Shown piece by piece: positions 46,943 through 58,851 of a stretch of 64,000 nt of DNA (position 1 is the first letter of the stretch; each line of letters opens with the position of its first letter). Under the pieces are notes generated by a model that ran no database searches, was not told the origin of the DNA, and saw only the letters and a program-made list of their open reading frames with translations. This DNA is from Gnetum montanum (taxonomy: Eukaryota; Streptophyta; Gnetopsida; Gnetales; Gnetaceae): assembly GCA_015680685.1 (NCBI GenBank), contig MNCI01029622.1:1276411-1340410 (forward strand), given 5' to 3'. The position numbers and the translations under genes were made by a program.

Positions 46943-49900
46943 TTATTGTTCATTTATGTCATGTTGTCTAGGCTCTTCGAGCTTAACCTCCGAGCCTTGG
47001 TCTATGTCTATGTACGATGAGATGATGGGTGTAGTAGCCTCCCCATGTATGATGATTTCACCACCTTCGTAAGGCAGGTGAATTTCTTGGTGTATGGTGG
47101 ATGAGACTGCTTTCAGTTGGGATAACCAGGGCCTTCCCAGTATTAGGTTGAACCCTGGCATTTCATCAATTACCACAAAGTCAGCGGATGTGGGGAATTG
47201 TTCCACTGCTATGAAGTCTAAGGTCACGGTGCCTTTAACTCTCACGTGCGACCCGCTGAATGATTTCAAGCATGTGGTGGCGGTTGGTCTGATTAGCTCT
47301 GTAAGCCCCAGTTGTTTGACGATGGGATAAGGCACTACGTTTGTGGTGGCTCCATCATCTACATGGACCCTATGTATCCTGAATTGATTTATTCATATTG
47401 TTATGAACATAGGGTTTGTTGTTACCTCTCCCGTTTTCTCATCCAACTTACTGTTGTCATTATGGAAACTTAATGGCTTGGAAGTTGATCCTTGAGGCGA
47501 GTACATTACCACATGAATTGAAGGTTCATTTGGAGGCAAGTCCTCGCTTACTGGGATAGATGTTAACATGCGCACCAAAGCTTCGCGATGTGTTTGAGAT
47601 GTTAAAACTAGGTCGTATAAGCTTAGTGAAGTATTTTTTTGTTTGAGTGCTTACGTGACTTGTGTTAGAGCGGTTGCTAGGTCTCTACTATTGGATGCAT
47701 GCTTTTCGGCAATGACTTCGTTCATTGGGCCCAATAGTTTTATTTCATGCATATTTGGTTTGTTATTTTCTCCCAGAATTGTTGATTTAGGCGTATCGCA
47801 TTTTCTAGATGATTCACCCTCATAGCCTATGTTTGATTGATCATTAGGTGGTGTCATGGGTACTACATTTAGTGGGGTAGGTTTAGGAGGTCCTAAGGCT
47901 AGCCGTTGATGCTCCTTCTCCAAGCGTTTGCGTGTAAGCCTGTCTACTAGGCGTTCTCGTGTGTGGCGTGGAGGTGTGGTTGGTTTTCGGACCTCAGGTT
48001 GCCTTGGGATTCATACTACATATGGAGAAGGGAGGGTATGCGTTTGGATGGTTGTATGCGGTTGAGTGCCAGGCTGGTTGGGCACCTTGATGACATAAGG
48101 ACTGGGTTTACTTTGTGTTTGCAGGATGAAGGATTGGTAATCATTAGGAGTTTTTCACGTGTCAGGGTATTAGAAGCTGCTACAGCGGGGGGTACTCAGA
48201 CAACATAATGCTTCTGTGGTGAATATGATGACTGAGGCGCTGATGTTTGTACAGTGGGAGGAATACACACTACAAATTGTTTATTAGGAATTTGTTGTTC
48301 ATGGTCAAAATAGACGGTGTTAATGCTAGGTGTTTTAGGTTCGTTATCAAGGTAGATTGTGTTGATCACATACGGTGACTCTTTGGTATTTAGAGGGTCT
48401 TTATACACACCCATGTCTTGGTTTTGTGGTTGGACCGGGTTGGCCTCATCAAAAGTGATTGACCCCCATCGATCATTTGTTGGATGTCTTGTTTAGGGTG
48501 AAACAGTAATCTGTGCCATGCCCATTACGTTGGTGATAGTCGCAAAAATGGTCCATCCTAAAGCCTTTTGGTACTGGAAGCTCATCTGGCGTTGCTAGGC
48601 TTGGGTTCTGAACCAGTTGACAGAACCGATCATGCCTCTAGATAGCAACAGGGGATAACTGTTTATGTTTCATTAATCCAGCCTTCAAGAGTTGGTCGAA
48701 CAACTGCGATGGTTTCATGGGTAGTGGTGTGTATTGGAAGGGTTCTTTCCTCTCGAATTTTCTCGTACGATTCAGTGTTGGGTTCTACGATGAGGACGAT
48801 TCTGGTGCGGTCGTGGGAGTAGGTTTAGTGTAATTAGTAGGGGCAACATGTAGTTTTCTTTGTTGTCCCACATTTGATTGCTGTGTTTCTGCTACTGCCA
48901 CTATAGTTGTTTTTACTTTTTCATTATCTTTCTTACTGTGTTGGTTCTTAAAGGCTGAGTATGCAGGATCATGGCTGTTTTGTGCTACCTCCTCTATGTT
49001 CTTAATCTATACAAACGCTTGACTCAGAGTGCACGCATTGAGATAGTATAGCTTGGATTTCACGAAATTGTTGATAGCCCATTTTAAGATGGTAAGGAGA
49101 TACGTCTCTGGGATGGGCTCGTGGAGCTCATTGAGAGTAGCACTCCATTGCTGGATGAATTTTTGGATAGGTTCAAGGGGTGCTTGTTTAACCTGTATGA
49201 GGTTGTCTAGTGTTGCTTTGGGTTTCAAGTTATACTTGAACCTAGTGACAAATTGGTGTAGCAAATCTTCCAGAGAAGATATGGAGTTTCGTGGCAAGGC
49301 CCGATACCAATCAAGTGCTCTCCCAGCAAGGGACATGGGGAACACTCGTAGAATGACATGTGGCCATGCCTGAAGTAGTGCACACTCTAGTCTGAATGTT
49401 ATGAGGTGAGCATTGGGGTCTATCTCCCCATTGTATTTGGTTAGGGTAGGCAAAGATACACCCTTTGGTAATGTTAGGGGTGGAACGGAAGAGCTTATAG
49501 GGTCATCGTGATAGAAGTCCACTACCTTCAGTTCTCTGTTGAGGGCCGTTTTGAGGCGTTTGACCTCATCAGTTAGCTCCTGCATTAGTTTTTTAGTGTC
49601 AACCCAATCTTGGGCACTAGGTGAAATGGTAGGTTGGGGATGTTGTACGGTATACATGTTAGATTGTTGGAAAGTAGGTTGGAAGGCGGAAAGTTGTGTA
49701 GTTGGAGGCTGTACTTGCGGGATATTTATAGTGGGTGGTACTAGGGGCTTCACGTTGTAGGAAAGGGGTTGTTGTTGTCGTTGCGGCTAGACTTGGGGGG
49801 TGTTAGGTGGGAAGACTGTATGAGGCGGTATGTTATAATGAGGGGGTTGATGTGGTTGGGTACCCATTTCTGCCCATTGCCTGGTCATGTTTTGTGTAGG

Positions 49901-50776
49901 AATCCCCTAAACTTGTTCGGTTACAGCTGTGAAGGATGCTCCTTGAGTTGGGATCCGCGATATGTAGTGAGCAGATGTAGAAGCTAGTATTACATGTGGC
50001 ATCCCGATCACTCGGGGTGAGAAGGTTGTTCCTACATCATTTTGAGGGGGTTGTACTTGCGAGGATGGGTCTATGATTGCAATGGGGAGAATAGCAAGAG
50101 GAAGTGTATTGAGTTGGGGGTCAGTTGCAGGAGGAATATGAACAAGTGCGGATGATTCTTGTTGAGGTATTTGTGCTTGGGTGAATCTAAATGGTTGAAG
50201 GGACATAATTTCCCCTGTGGCTAGATGAAACAACGGGTTGACATAGGTTTGTGGACTAAGAGTGTGATACGAATCTTCATGCTTGGATTGGGCTGCGAAG
50301 TCATCCTCCTCTTCCGGTTGAGGATTTACTACAGGTTGATCTAGAGACTGGCTCCTTTGCAGGAGGAGTTGTGTGATAAGCTTAGAGTAAGGCTCTGTAA
50401 GAGGGATGATATTGTACAGGGAAGGAATGAACTCTTGTCCTTCCCTATAGAAAAGTTCGTATTGCCTCTTAACTTCCATTTCGGCTCGGTCCACGACTAG
50501 GCCGGCTTGTATTTTCATGCATATGAAACTGTACTGGTCTTGAGTTATAATGTTAGACGATGGGTTTCTCCCTTGCAATCTAAGAGAATGGCAAGGCCCC
50601 ACTGTGGGTTGTACCATGGGTTGTTGAATGGTCATGGTGCCTACAAGGTCTGTGACTTGGGTGGTTGTAGCGGTGGAGCTATGGTGTTCATGATGAATAG
50701 TTGAGGATGTGACACAGTGTAGGGATATGAAATTAGTGTACTTAGTATGGCATAAATGTACATTCGTGGCAGACAA
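46943..50776 (-). pseudogene. gag-protease of element E
   Basis: Read leftward: N-terminal Gln/Pro/Ser-rich region (50776-49770); gag core (about 49560-49010) with VDFYHDDPISSSVP, KYNGEIDPNAHLITF, MSLAGRALDWYRALP, FVTRFKYNLKPKATLDNL and FVKSKLYYLNACTLSQAFV; a knuckle-like HFCDYHQRNGHGTDYC near 48510-48560; linker (47920-47580); protease (about 47400-46943) with VHVDDGATTNVV at the active site and GFNLILGRPWLSQL. The protease then ends in an acidic tail. About eight in-frame stops (for example 49907, 49788, 49016) break an otherwise single frame, so gag and protease were probably one polyprotein. It follows the leader and precedes the array and antisense gene. Confidence 0.88.
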
Positions 50777-51319
50777 CGTATAGATTGGGTCTCAATGTAT
50801 AGGCTTCAACTACCAGCGTATAACGACGGCGTATAGGTATACAACGTATAGTGGCAGCGTATATGCTAAGCAGTGTAGACGGAGTCTATAGTGTAGTGTG
50901 CAGTGTCTACTGAGCAACAACGTAGACGAGTCTACGACATAGAGCATGTAGCGTAAACTAAATGGCATAAAATAAATGGCGTAGACAACATCAGCATATA
51001 GCGATGTCAGCGTATGGCATAGACAGATTCTATAGCGTAGAGCGTAGATAGGGTCTGTGTAGAGCGTGTATAGGGTCAGTGTATAGCGTAGATGGGGTTT
51101 ACAGCATATAGCAGACAGCGTATACTCAGCAGCATCGATGTTGGAAATTTTGTAGACAGAGTCAGTGTATGGTAACACGTAGACGCTGGGGGGGTTGTAG
51201 AAAGAGTTGGCGTATATCGAGCAGCGTAGACACTGGGAAGGTTGCAGACAGGGATGGCGTATACTCGACAGCGTAGATGCTGGGAGTTGTGGAGCACAAT
51301 AAGTTTTAGGCAGTTTAGG
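50777..51319. other. 5' leader of element E with GCGTA repeats
   Basis: Between PBS and gag, dense CAGCGTATA, GCGTAGAC and AGCGTAAAC motifs occur on the plus strand. Open frames here on the minus strand (rich in Tyr, Thr, Leu) follow the repeats and resemble no known protein. Confidence 0.6.
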
Positions 51320-51336
51320 CCCTCCTTCTAGCACCA
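51320..51336 (-). promoter_or_regulatory. Primer-binding site of element E
   Basis: TGGTGCTAGAAGGAGGG on the minus strand, five bases from the 5' LTR end. It is conserved in elements B and C. It would pair with a tRNA ending CCCTCCTTCTAGCACCA; I could not assign the tRNA. Confidence 0.7.
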
Positions 51337-51341
51337 ATTTT

Positions 51342-52706
51342 TGTACTATTCGAAATTTTCAGTCTCCAGTTGGAAGAAAATAGAAACTTGGAGATCTCCG
51401 GACATGCACAGAAGACCCTACCTTCGCTTGAGGGCAAGCTGGAATGGACGAAGGCAGAGTACCTTGAGTGGTCCACACGCAGATTAGGCAAGGATTTCCC
51501 CAAATGTACAACGAGGTGCTATACGCTGGGTTATATGTAAAAAACATAACAAATGTAAAACAGAGCGTAAACAGCGTAACTGATGTAAACGGAGCGTAAA
51601 CGTAAAAGAGCGTAAAGAGTAAACATGCAACAATTAATGCAAAACTATAACAGATTTTAGGAAGAAAATGCAGTAATATTATTGCAAAGCGAGAGTTACA
51701 ATGCACCGGTCTAACGCAGTTGTGGCTTTCACACAAGGCGGATGAATAGCCCCAAGGAATGCAGGGATGACCTTTTGCTGGTTGAAACTATAGGCACAGT
51801 GTAGAGGCTATATGCTTAGCATACAGGGTTGAGGTTGAGCGTACAAGGTTCTCTGCTCTGGTCCTTAGCGTCTCTGTTTTTCTCTCTAGTTTGCTACAAA
51901 TTGCCAACGTTCTAATGAAAAATTAGGATTTTTATACAGGTTTAGACGTTAGACTCGGGTTGCACGTGGCGCATTGACTGGGCGTGAAAGAATAAAATTT
52001 TACAAGTGTAGAACATATTACCTCTACTGGGCATATACGCTGTATCTGGTGGGTGTAGACTCTGGGCGTATATGCTGGGCCTGCTAGGCGTATACGCTGT
52101 GGATGCTGGGCGTATACGCTCGGCGTATATGCTGTGGATGCCAGGCGTATACGCTGTGGATGCTGGGCGTATATGCTGATGGATGCTGGGCATATGAGTT
52201 GATGCCTCATACCAAGTCTTGCTCTGCAATGCTGTTTCCATGCCATCTTTGGGGATTGCTTGCTGGGCGTATACATCAGTCGTACCTGCTGAGCATACAT
52301 GTGAAGTGTGTACATTGGGCATGTACGCTGGACATCTACACTGGGAAATGTGAACTTGAGTGTATACGCTGGGCATATACATTGGGCGTATACGCTGAGA
52401 ATGTATACTTGAGCGTATACGCTGGGCGTATATGCTGAGAATGTAAACTTGGACGTATACGCTAGGCGTATACACTGAGAATGTAAACTTAGTGAAAACT
52501 AAGCATCTTGATCTCCAAAGTTGCCATGTTTGATACCAGATGTCGCCGTGGTCGTCTGTGGGTCCTAGGGACTTGCCTCTTGTTGAGTTCGACTCCGCTT
52601 GAAGCTAGCTGTGGGGCCCTCAAGCTTTTAGTCATGCTGGGGAGCATCATGACTTAGCTCGATTCTTGTTGGAGAAGTACTAAGCTCGAAATTTTGTGGT
52701 GTTTCA
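51342..52706 (-). repeat. 5' LTR of element E (1,365 bp)
   Basis: Runs in element orientation from TGAAACACC (52706) to TAGTACA (51342) and aligns over its length with the 3' LTR. It has the GCGTATACGC cluster at 52030-52480 and a TATA-like TGTATAAAAA near 51930. Confidence 0.92.
52030..52480. repeat. GCGTATACGC palindrome cluster in 5' LTR of E
   Basis: About fifteen GGGCGTATACGCTG-like units, often followed by TGGATGC or AGAATGT. It corresponds to the cluster at 35180-35600. It lies upstream of the TATA-like box in element orientation. Confidence 0.75.
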
Positions 52707-52711
52707 CTAGG
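52707..52711. other. Target-site duplication of element E, right copy
   Basis: CTAGG follows the LTR terminus and matches 34485-34489 exactly. Confidence 0.9.
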
Positions 52712-53667
52712 TTTCCATGCTGGGTAGCATGGATGGGGTTCACCAATGTGGAATACTCTATGGATGGAAAATTGATTTGTTTAAAGATCAAAATAGGCTA
52801 CTAGACACTACTAGGGAGTGTTAGGCTTGAAAAATGGCTACTAGGATGCTCAACATGCTTGAGATGTCCCCCAATGAGCAACCAGCAAATCCCAATGTTT
52901 TGAGCACTTTTGACCAAATTTGATGAGGTTTAGCAGCTATTGGGGATGATTGGAGGGATTCTAGGGCATGTGGGCCTAATCCAAGGTCAAACTTGGGATA
53001 GATGGGTGTTTATGGGTAAGAATGGATGTTATCCCCCTTCTTCCACATTTGGTAGTGTTTCCCCAGTGTGGAAACCCAAGATGTCCAATGTTGGTAAGGT
53101 TTAGCCCCCTTTTCAAGCCCAGGGTTGAGAAAGGTAAGTTATAGCTACTAAAAATGGTAAGAAATTGAGGTTTTAAGTGTTTTAAGAGGTGGGAAGCATG
53201 TATCCACACTGGACATGGTATCCCCAATGTGGATGCATGGGGGTTAAGGCTTGAACATGGTTCTAATTATCCAAGGGATCAAAACCTTAGCATTGATAAA
53301 GTTTCTTAGCTAAAAACTACTTGTAAGGAAGGTGTATAGTGGGGCCCACTATCCAAAATTTAAAATTTTAAAAATTGAAGTTATATCCCACTAATATCAA
53401 CATTGAAAGGAACCCCCCCCCCCCNAAATTGGAAATAAGGGTTCAGAGATGAGAGTTTACGATTAGATTGGATTTTTAAGTTTGATTTGCACAAGTTTCA
53501 ACCACAATCCTTATTCCTAGAAAAAAAGACATTGGTGGAGAGCTCTAGAAGATATTTTTGTAGTGAACACCATTCATTCTCAATGTGGAGGCACTAGATC
53601 TTCCCTTCAACTAATGTAGAACCTCCATTCCATCCAAATTTCAAAGTTTCTTAATGTTGATGTAACC
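52712..53667. other. Upstream region of antisense gene D
   Basis: Non-coding, with palindrome-family members near 52715 and 53200 and a 12-C run followed by one N (53413-53425). No clear TATA box was seen. Confidence 0.5.
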
Positions 53668-56600
53668 ATGGCCCCCAAGCAGCATGGAGGAAAGAGTAAG
53701 AATCCTCAAATCTAAAAGGTAAACGAGAATTCCATAAACTTATTCAAACTTCCCATATCCATTTCATATAGGCATCCTCTCTAGCCACCCAAGGTAGGTC
53801 ATTCTACCATTTTTTCTAGTTTTTTGGTCATTTTTCTTATTTTTCTAGCTAGAATATGGTCATTTTTATCATATCTATGTTTGATATAGGGATAGAAATA
53901 AATGTCAACAAAATAATACCTCTTTTTTGGCCATTTTATGTATATCTAGGGTTATTTTGTCATTTTCACTTTGGTAGATTTGGTTTTTGAAATTAGGCTT
54001 GTTGTTTCCATGCCTTTCTCTAAAATTTAGGGATAGGATCATTTTTTCTAGATCTAGGCTTTAATGTTTGTCAAAATCTTATTTCAATGAAATCATACCC
54101 CCTTATTTTGGTGTATTTTTCAATAGATATCAGTTGTTTTAATTTTTTTGGCTACTTTTCATGGCTATATTAAGTTAGGTTTTGTGAATTCTGTGATTTT
54201 TTATGCTTTTTTTATTGAAAAAAGCAATTAGATTTGTGTATTTTTTACTAAGAAAATAGCTACATAGCTTTATAATCTAAAGTTATGAGTTTTTATCTCT
54301 ATGTTTAATATTTCCTATGACTACAATCTCACTCAATTTGGACTTGAAACAATGAAGTTATGGCTATTTTAGTGAGGTTGTGCTATTAGGGTTTTTGTGC
54401 CACTTATTAACATTTCGTGTAAATTCATGAATTTTTTCTAAGAAAACTGTAGGGGTTTTAGCTATTTTTGGTTATAGATGGGTGGATCTTGGTTTCATGT
54501 TTCCAATAGTGTGGAATCACTCTGTTTGGATTTGAAATGAGTTTTTAACGAATTCTTTAGTAAACTTCTGTAAAAAAGGTTTGTGCCATTTTCAAATTTT
54601 TATCCAAGTTAACGATTTTTTTAAAACATTGATAGGAGTTTTTAATTTTATTTAAGTGTGAGCATGTAGGGCAAAATTCAATCTTTTAAATGGTGGTGGG
54701 ATCACTCCTTTTGGAGCTTAAACAAATTTTTGGTGAACTTTTTCCCTACCCTACTTGAAAAGGGGTTTAGGTTGATGGCTACAATTTTCTTATTTTTGGC
54801 TATGTTTTATGTAAAAATGGTTATGTGTTTCTAGTTTTAATAATCATCTTTGAAAATCATATGATTTCAAGATTCCTTCCATGGTGGAATCATTAAAATT
54901 AGAGCTAGGATGAATTTTCAATAAATTTTTGATCTATGCTATGTTAATAAGGCTAAATTTTGGTTGTAACACTTTTACCCCTTTCAAGAAGGATGTTATT
55001 GACATACTTGAAGATTTGTCTTATCAACCTCCATGTCCTTGGGGATGCTATAAGAAGTAAACTATACTCTAAAGTTGGTTTCAAAAGAAATGGATATTTT
55101 CTTCTATTTGTAGAAAGCTTTTTACTATGGCTATTTTCTCTAGGTTTTAATGCTTTTTCTAAGTTAATGCATGGTTTGGACTAAGGCATAATTCAGGCTA
55201 TGATGCCCTAGCTACAATATTTTGACTACAAAGTAAAAGGCTATGGAAGGTTGTAATAATGTTATTTTGTAATTTCTTTAAAAAAATTGAATAAACATCT
55301 TAGAGCTTTTGCCATGGTCTAATTTCAACCTCAACTAGGATGTTTTTACAAAATTATCAAGAAATTTTGATCAATCATGAGATTTTTATTTTTCCATGCA
55401 AGGTCTTCTTGAAGTTCATACTCATCATTGTTGATTTAGTAGGCATTTTATGCTACATCAGCCATCCTAAAGCAAACATCCCCTTGCTTGATATGACATT
55501 GGACAAGGTTTCACTATGGTTTTTAGTAGGGGTAAGGGAATTCCTTGCCTACATCCTACAGAATTTTAGTGTGATGCTATGGTCACACTTGTTTGCTAAT
55601 GTGGCTAGGGTTATGGTGGAAACATAGATGCTTTGTAGATCTGGTCTAATTTCCAAGTTCATCACTAATGATCCACCACCTTAGACAACAAGGAAAGCAA
55701 TAGACATGATTGATGCATACTACCTCATAGAGATTTATACTATGCTATAGTATAGTTAGTATAATGCTGACAATACTTTAATGGTGCCACATAGAGTCCA
55801 CACATTCTTTTAGAACCTTCCCAACACCATATATCATTTATAGGATAGGTATGATTCTTACAACATTTTTATATCTTTTTTTGATTTTTTGGTTAAATTA
55901 CCTTTCCTTAGTTATCAATTTTATGACCTTTTTGCAAGTATAGGATCAATGATTAAGGCTTGATCACTAATGATTAAACCTTGGCAGTGGCTCAAACTAC
56001 CTTGGATGTATTTACCAAGGGCCTCCAAATTATCACAATTATGTATGAATATCTAAGAGGGGACTTTGATGGATACATTAAGAAATTCAACCCTATATAA
56101 ATAAGTGTGTGACCAATAAGATAATCCACAACTAGTGGATGGACCCTAGGAGCACTCAGGATTAGACCTTTATAGCTGGGACATCTGCTCAAGGCACACC
56201 AAGTAAGAAGAAAAAAGGTAAACATAAGATTTGTAACATCTAATGTTTTATGGTCACTAAAGTTTTAATTATTCTATCATTTTAACTACTTATTAAACAT
56301 ACCTATGTTGATGCTAAACATTTGGTTGCTACCTTTCACCTTTGCTAACATTACCTTATAAATTTTAGGACATCATGAGGATACCCTCATATTGAAGTTT
56401 GGTGAGGTGATACTAGCATAGGAGTGGCTAAGGGGATAGTTGCCTAGATACATCCAAGCAAAAATTAAACATGTGGATTTTCTTGATGTGTTTATGGAAC
56501 CTCTCCCTTTCATTCCTATTGAAAAGTTGCTAAACATCATCAACTCCTTCAATAGAGAAGCTAATTATTTTAGCACCATCATTTGAGGCATGACCATTAC

Positions 56601-58846
56601 CATAGCCATTGATGAGGACACCGTTTGCAACTAGTTTCATATCCCCACTAATGGGGCAAAGGTTTCCAGTAGAATAGTGAAGGAAGTAGGCTATCATGAG
56701 GAAGTTTTAGAGTGGCTTGGTGTCATTATGGATTTCTCCAAGATTTCCATGGACAACTTCACAAACCCTAAAGCAAAGGCATCATATCCTTTGTTCAATT
56801 CTTCTGTAGTTCCTAAATTTTTTTCATAAAATAAGGTAATCAATGTTACCTAGGGGTGGATCTTTAAGACGGTCCTAATGGAGGAAACGAAATTCAACTG
56901 AATGGTTGCTTTGGCTATTGGGCGTCAAGATGATATTCTTAGACTCTGTGATGACACCTCTACCATAATCCACATGCATTTTTCATTCTTTCTAGGTTAC
57001 TTGAAGAGGTTCATGGAGTTCTTGGTGGTGTGGAGGAATGGATGATGGGTTGGCTAAGACCCATACTAGCTTTCTAGGCCTTAGATAAAGCACATTTATC
57101 CAACTATGCCGGCCCAAAACCCACCAGATGTGATGGATGATTTGCTATCTATTACCACCAAGCATCTTGGTGGTAGGTGATGTGAATCCCCTAACAACAT
57201 GGGGGATGAGCCCTTCATGATTCCAATGGATGTTTTAGAGGCCAAATGACTATGTACAGAAGCTAAAGGGGCAACTAGGACTAGGCGTAAGAGACCCATA
57301 GAGGAAGCTCCACTAGCATTAGAGCAACCCATCTAGAAGAAGCCTAAGTTTAAGCTTAAGACATCACATCAAGTAGTCAGAGGTATGTTTAACCTATGTT
57401 TTTTCTATTATATGTTTTAATAATTATGGCTATGTTATGGTTTCATGTGCTAATCAGTTTTATGTACAATGATTGTAGGTAAGTGTTAGGTCATGGTAGC
57501 CCAAGCTATCTTAAAGGAGAAATAAAGGCATGTATAGGAGATGATCTTATAGAACCATGAGGCTAAAGGGTTAGCCAACATAGATATAGATTATCTAGAC
57601 ACCTTGTTTTGCTGAGGTGGTTCCAAGTACATCCCCCATCATCATCCCAAAGGAGGAAGAGGAGGAGCCAAGTATGCACATGTATTAACACTTCTTTTTA
57701 TATCCTATTATTTTAGGATTGGCTTTTGTCCTAACCATTTGATGATTGTTATGATTATAGTAGTTCCTAAGTCACCAATGCAGCTCCTTATCCCTAAGTT
57801 TCACATGAAACCATGGGTAGATATTAGAGACAAGGTGGCATTCATGCCAAGGATGACCAAGGACATCATCGACTAATTGCAATAAGTTGCATCCAAGATA
57901 GGTAAGAACTTTTTTTTCTATGCTTTTTTCATTCTACTATGTTATAGGTTATGTTTATGCTATGGCTATCTTAGGTTGTAAACTATGTTTATGATTCTAT
58001 TTTATGTTTTTGTAGTGACATCTAACTAAGACATGGAGATTGACTTCTTATCAAAGCTTTCCTCTAATGTCTCTAGTGTACCCCTAAAGTTGTATGAGAT
58101 TGCTATTGATCTAGCAATGTCATGTCCAAAAACTTCATGGGAGCTAGATAGGTCTGAAAAATTCCTATGGGAGCTAGAGATGTCCAAAAAATTCCTATGG
58201 GAGAAAGTTGTGACCTTGAGGAAGAGAACTAAATAGCATGAGGAGATGATCAAAGATCTCTAGGATCACAAGGTCTTTATGGAAGTTGAAGTGGTTAACT
58301 TAGGGGAATTGTAGACCAAAAAGATCATGTGAACTATCTACTGGCATGTCATCTAGGATAAGGTAGAACTCTCATAGGAGATGATAAAGTAATAGATGTA
58401 GATGAACCTCATATCCCAAAAGGTTGAGGATTGGAAAGATCACTGCACTTTTATCATAGAGTGGGGTAGGACACAAAAGGAAGACAAGTGATAGTATGAG
58501 GCTAATCAGGAGGCCTACCTAAAATGGCTCAAAGAGAAGTTAGTGAAATAGAACAAGTGAGAGTTGTTCATCAAAGGGATCCAAGCAAAGAGTGCCTACA
58601 AACTCTTTGAAACCACTCTTATAGTGGAGAAATCCCCTACTTCTCAAATCACCACTATTGTAGGTGAGACCTCTATGGCCACTATTACCTAGGAACCACC
58701 TACTTGGACCATAGTAAATAGGACTAGTATCCTCACCAACATTGATTTTTGGAGATATTGACTAAGTTAATATGATAGAGGACTAGATTCTCCCCAAAAG
58801 TCATAGAGCTAGATTTCCCATAGGCTTTATGTATTTTATTTTAAGT
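53668..58846 (+). pseudogene. Antisense multi-exon gene of element D
   Basis: Exons by splice sites and comparison: 53668-53793 (opens MAPKQHGGKSKN), 55403-55848, about 55939-56217, 56369-57382, 57479-57671, 57761-57901, 58016 to about 58790; exon 8 is missing or cut by LTR F. Exon 2 gives FILIIVDLVGILCYI, REFLAYILQNFSVMLWSHLF and NTLMVPHRVHTFF: motif I keeps its first acid and has Val at the second, and motif III reads HR. Exon 4 is 1014 nt and exon 6 is 141 nt, both multiples of three; exon 5 (193) is off by one. Exon 4 contains LKFGEVILA and LLNIINSFNREANYFSTI. Intron 1 is about 1.6 kb, three times that of E. It has the most stops of the four copies, fitting its position as the oldest layer. 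Confidence 0.68.
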
Positions 58847-58851
58847 TATGA

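Larger units (their letters stand above)
34490..52706 (-). mobile_element. Element E: complete 18.2-kb Tat-lineage retrotransposon with antisense gene
   Basis: Read right to left: 5' LTR (52706-51342), PBS (51336-51320), leader with GCGTA repeats, gag-protease (50776-46943), inverted-repeat array, antisense gene (encoded left to right, 41632-45909), second array, pol (40750-37259), third array, non-coding 3' region, polypurine tract, 3' LTR (35825-34490). CTAGG flanks both ends. The two LTRs align over their full length with many transitions, so the insertion is not recent. Every coding part has some stops and the integrase has lost its catalytic Glu. This copy is the best template for the family in the window. 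Confidence 0.93.
52712..58851 (-). mobile_element. Element D, right part: spacer and antisense gene
   Basis: D continues here after element E with the same CCATG/CATGG palindromes (TCCATGCTGGGTAGCATGGA at about 52715), then the antisense gene. It ends where LTR F begins at 58852. Gag, protease and 5' LTR of D are not in the window. Confidence 0.7.

Noticed and set aside
50810-51337. 175-codon minus-strand frame in the leader of E
   Set aside because: It translates the GCGTA-type repeats between PBS and gag and has no counterpart in B or C.
51942-52475. Minus-strand frame of 177 codons rich in Tyr, Arg and Ile in the 5' LTR of E
   Set aside because: It is the translation of GCGTATACGC repeats and is not kept open in the other LTR.
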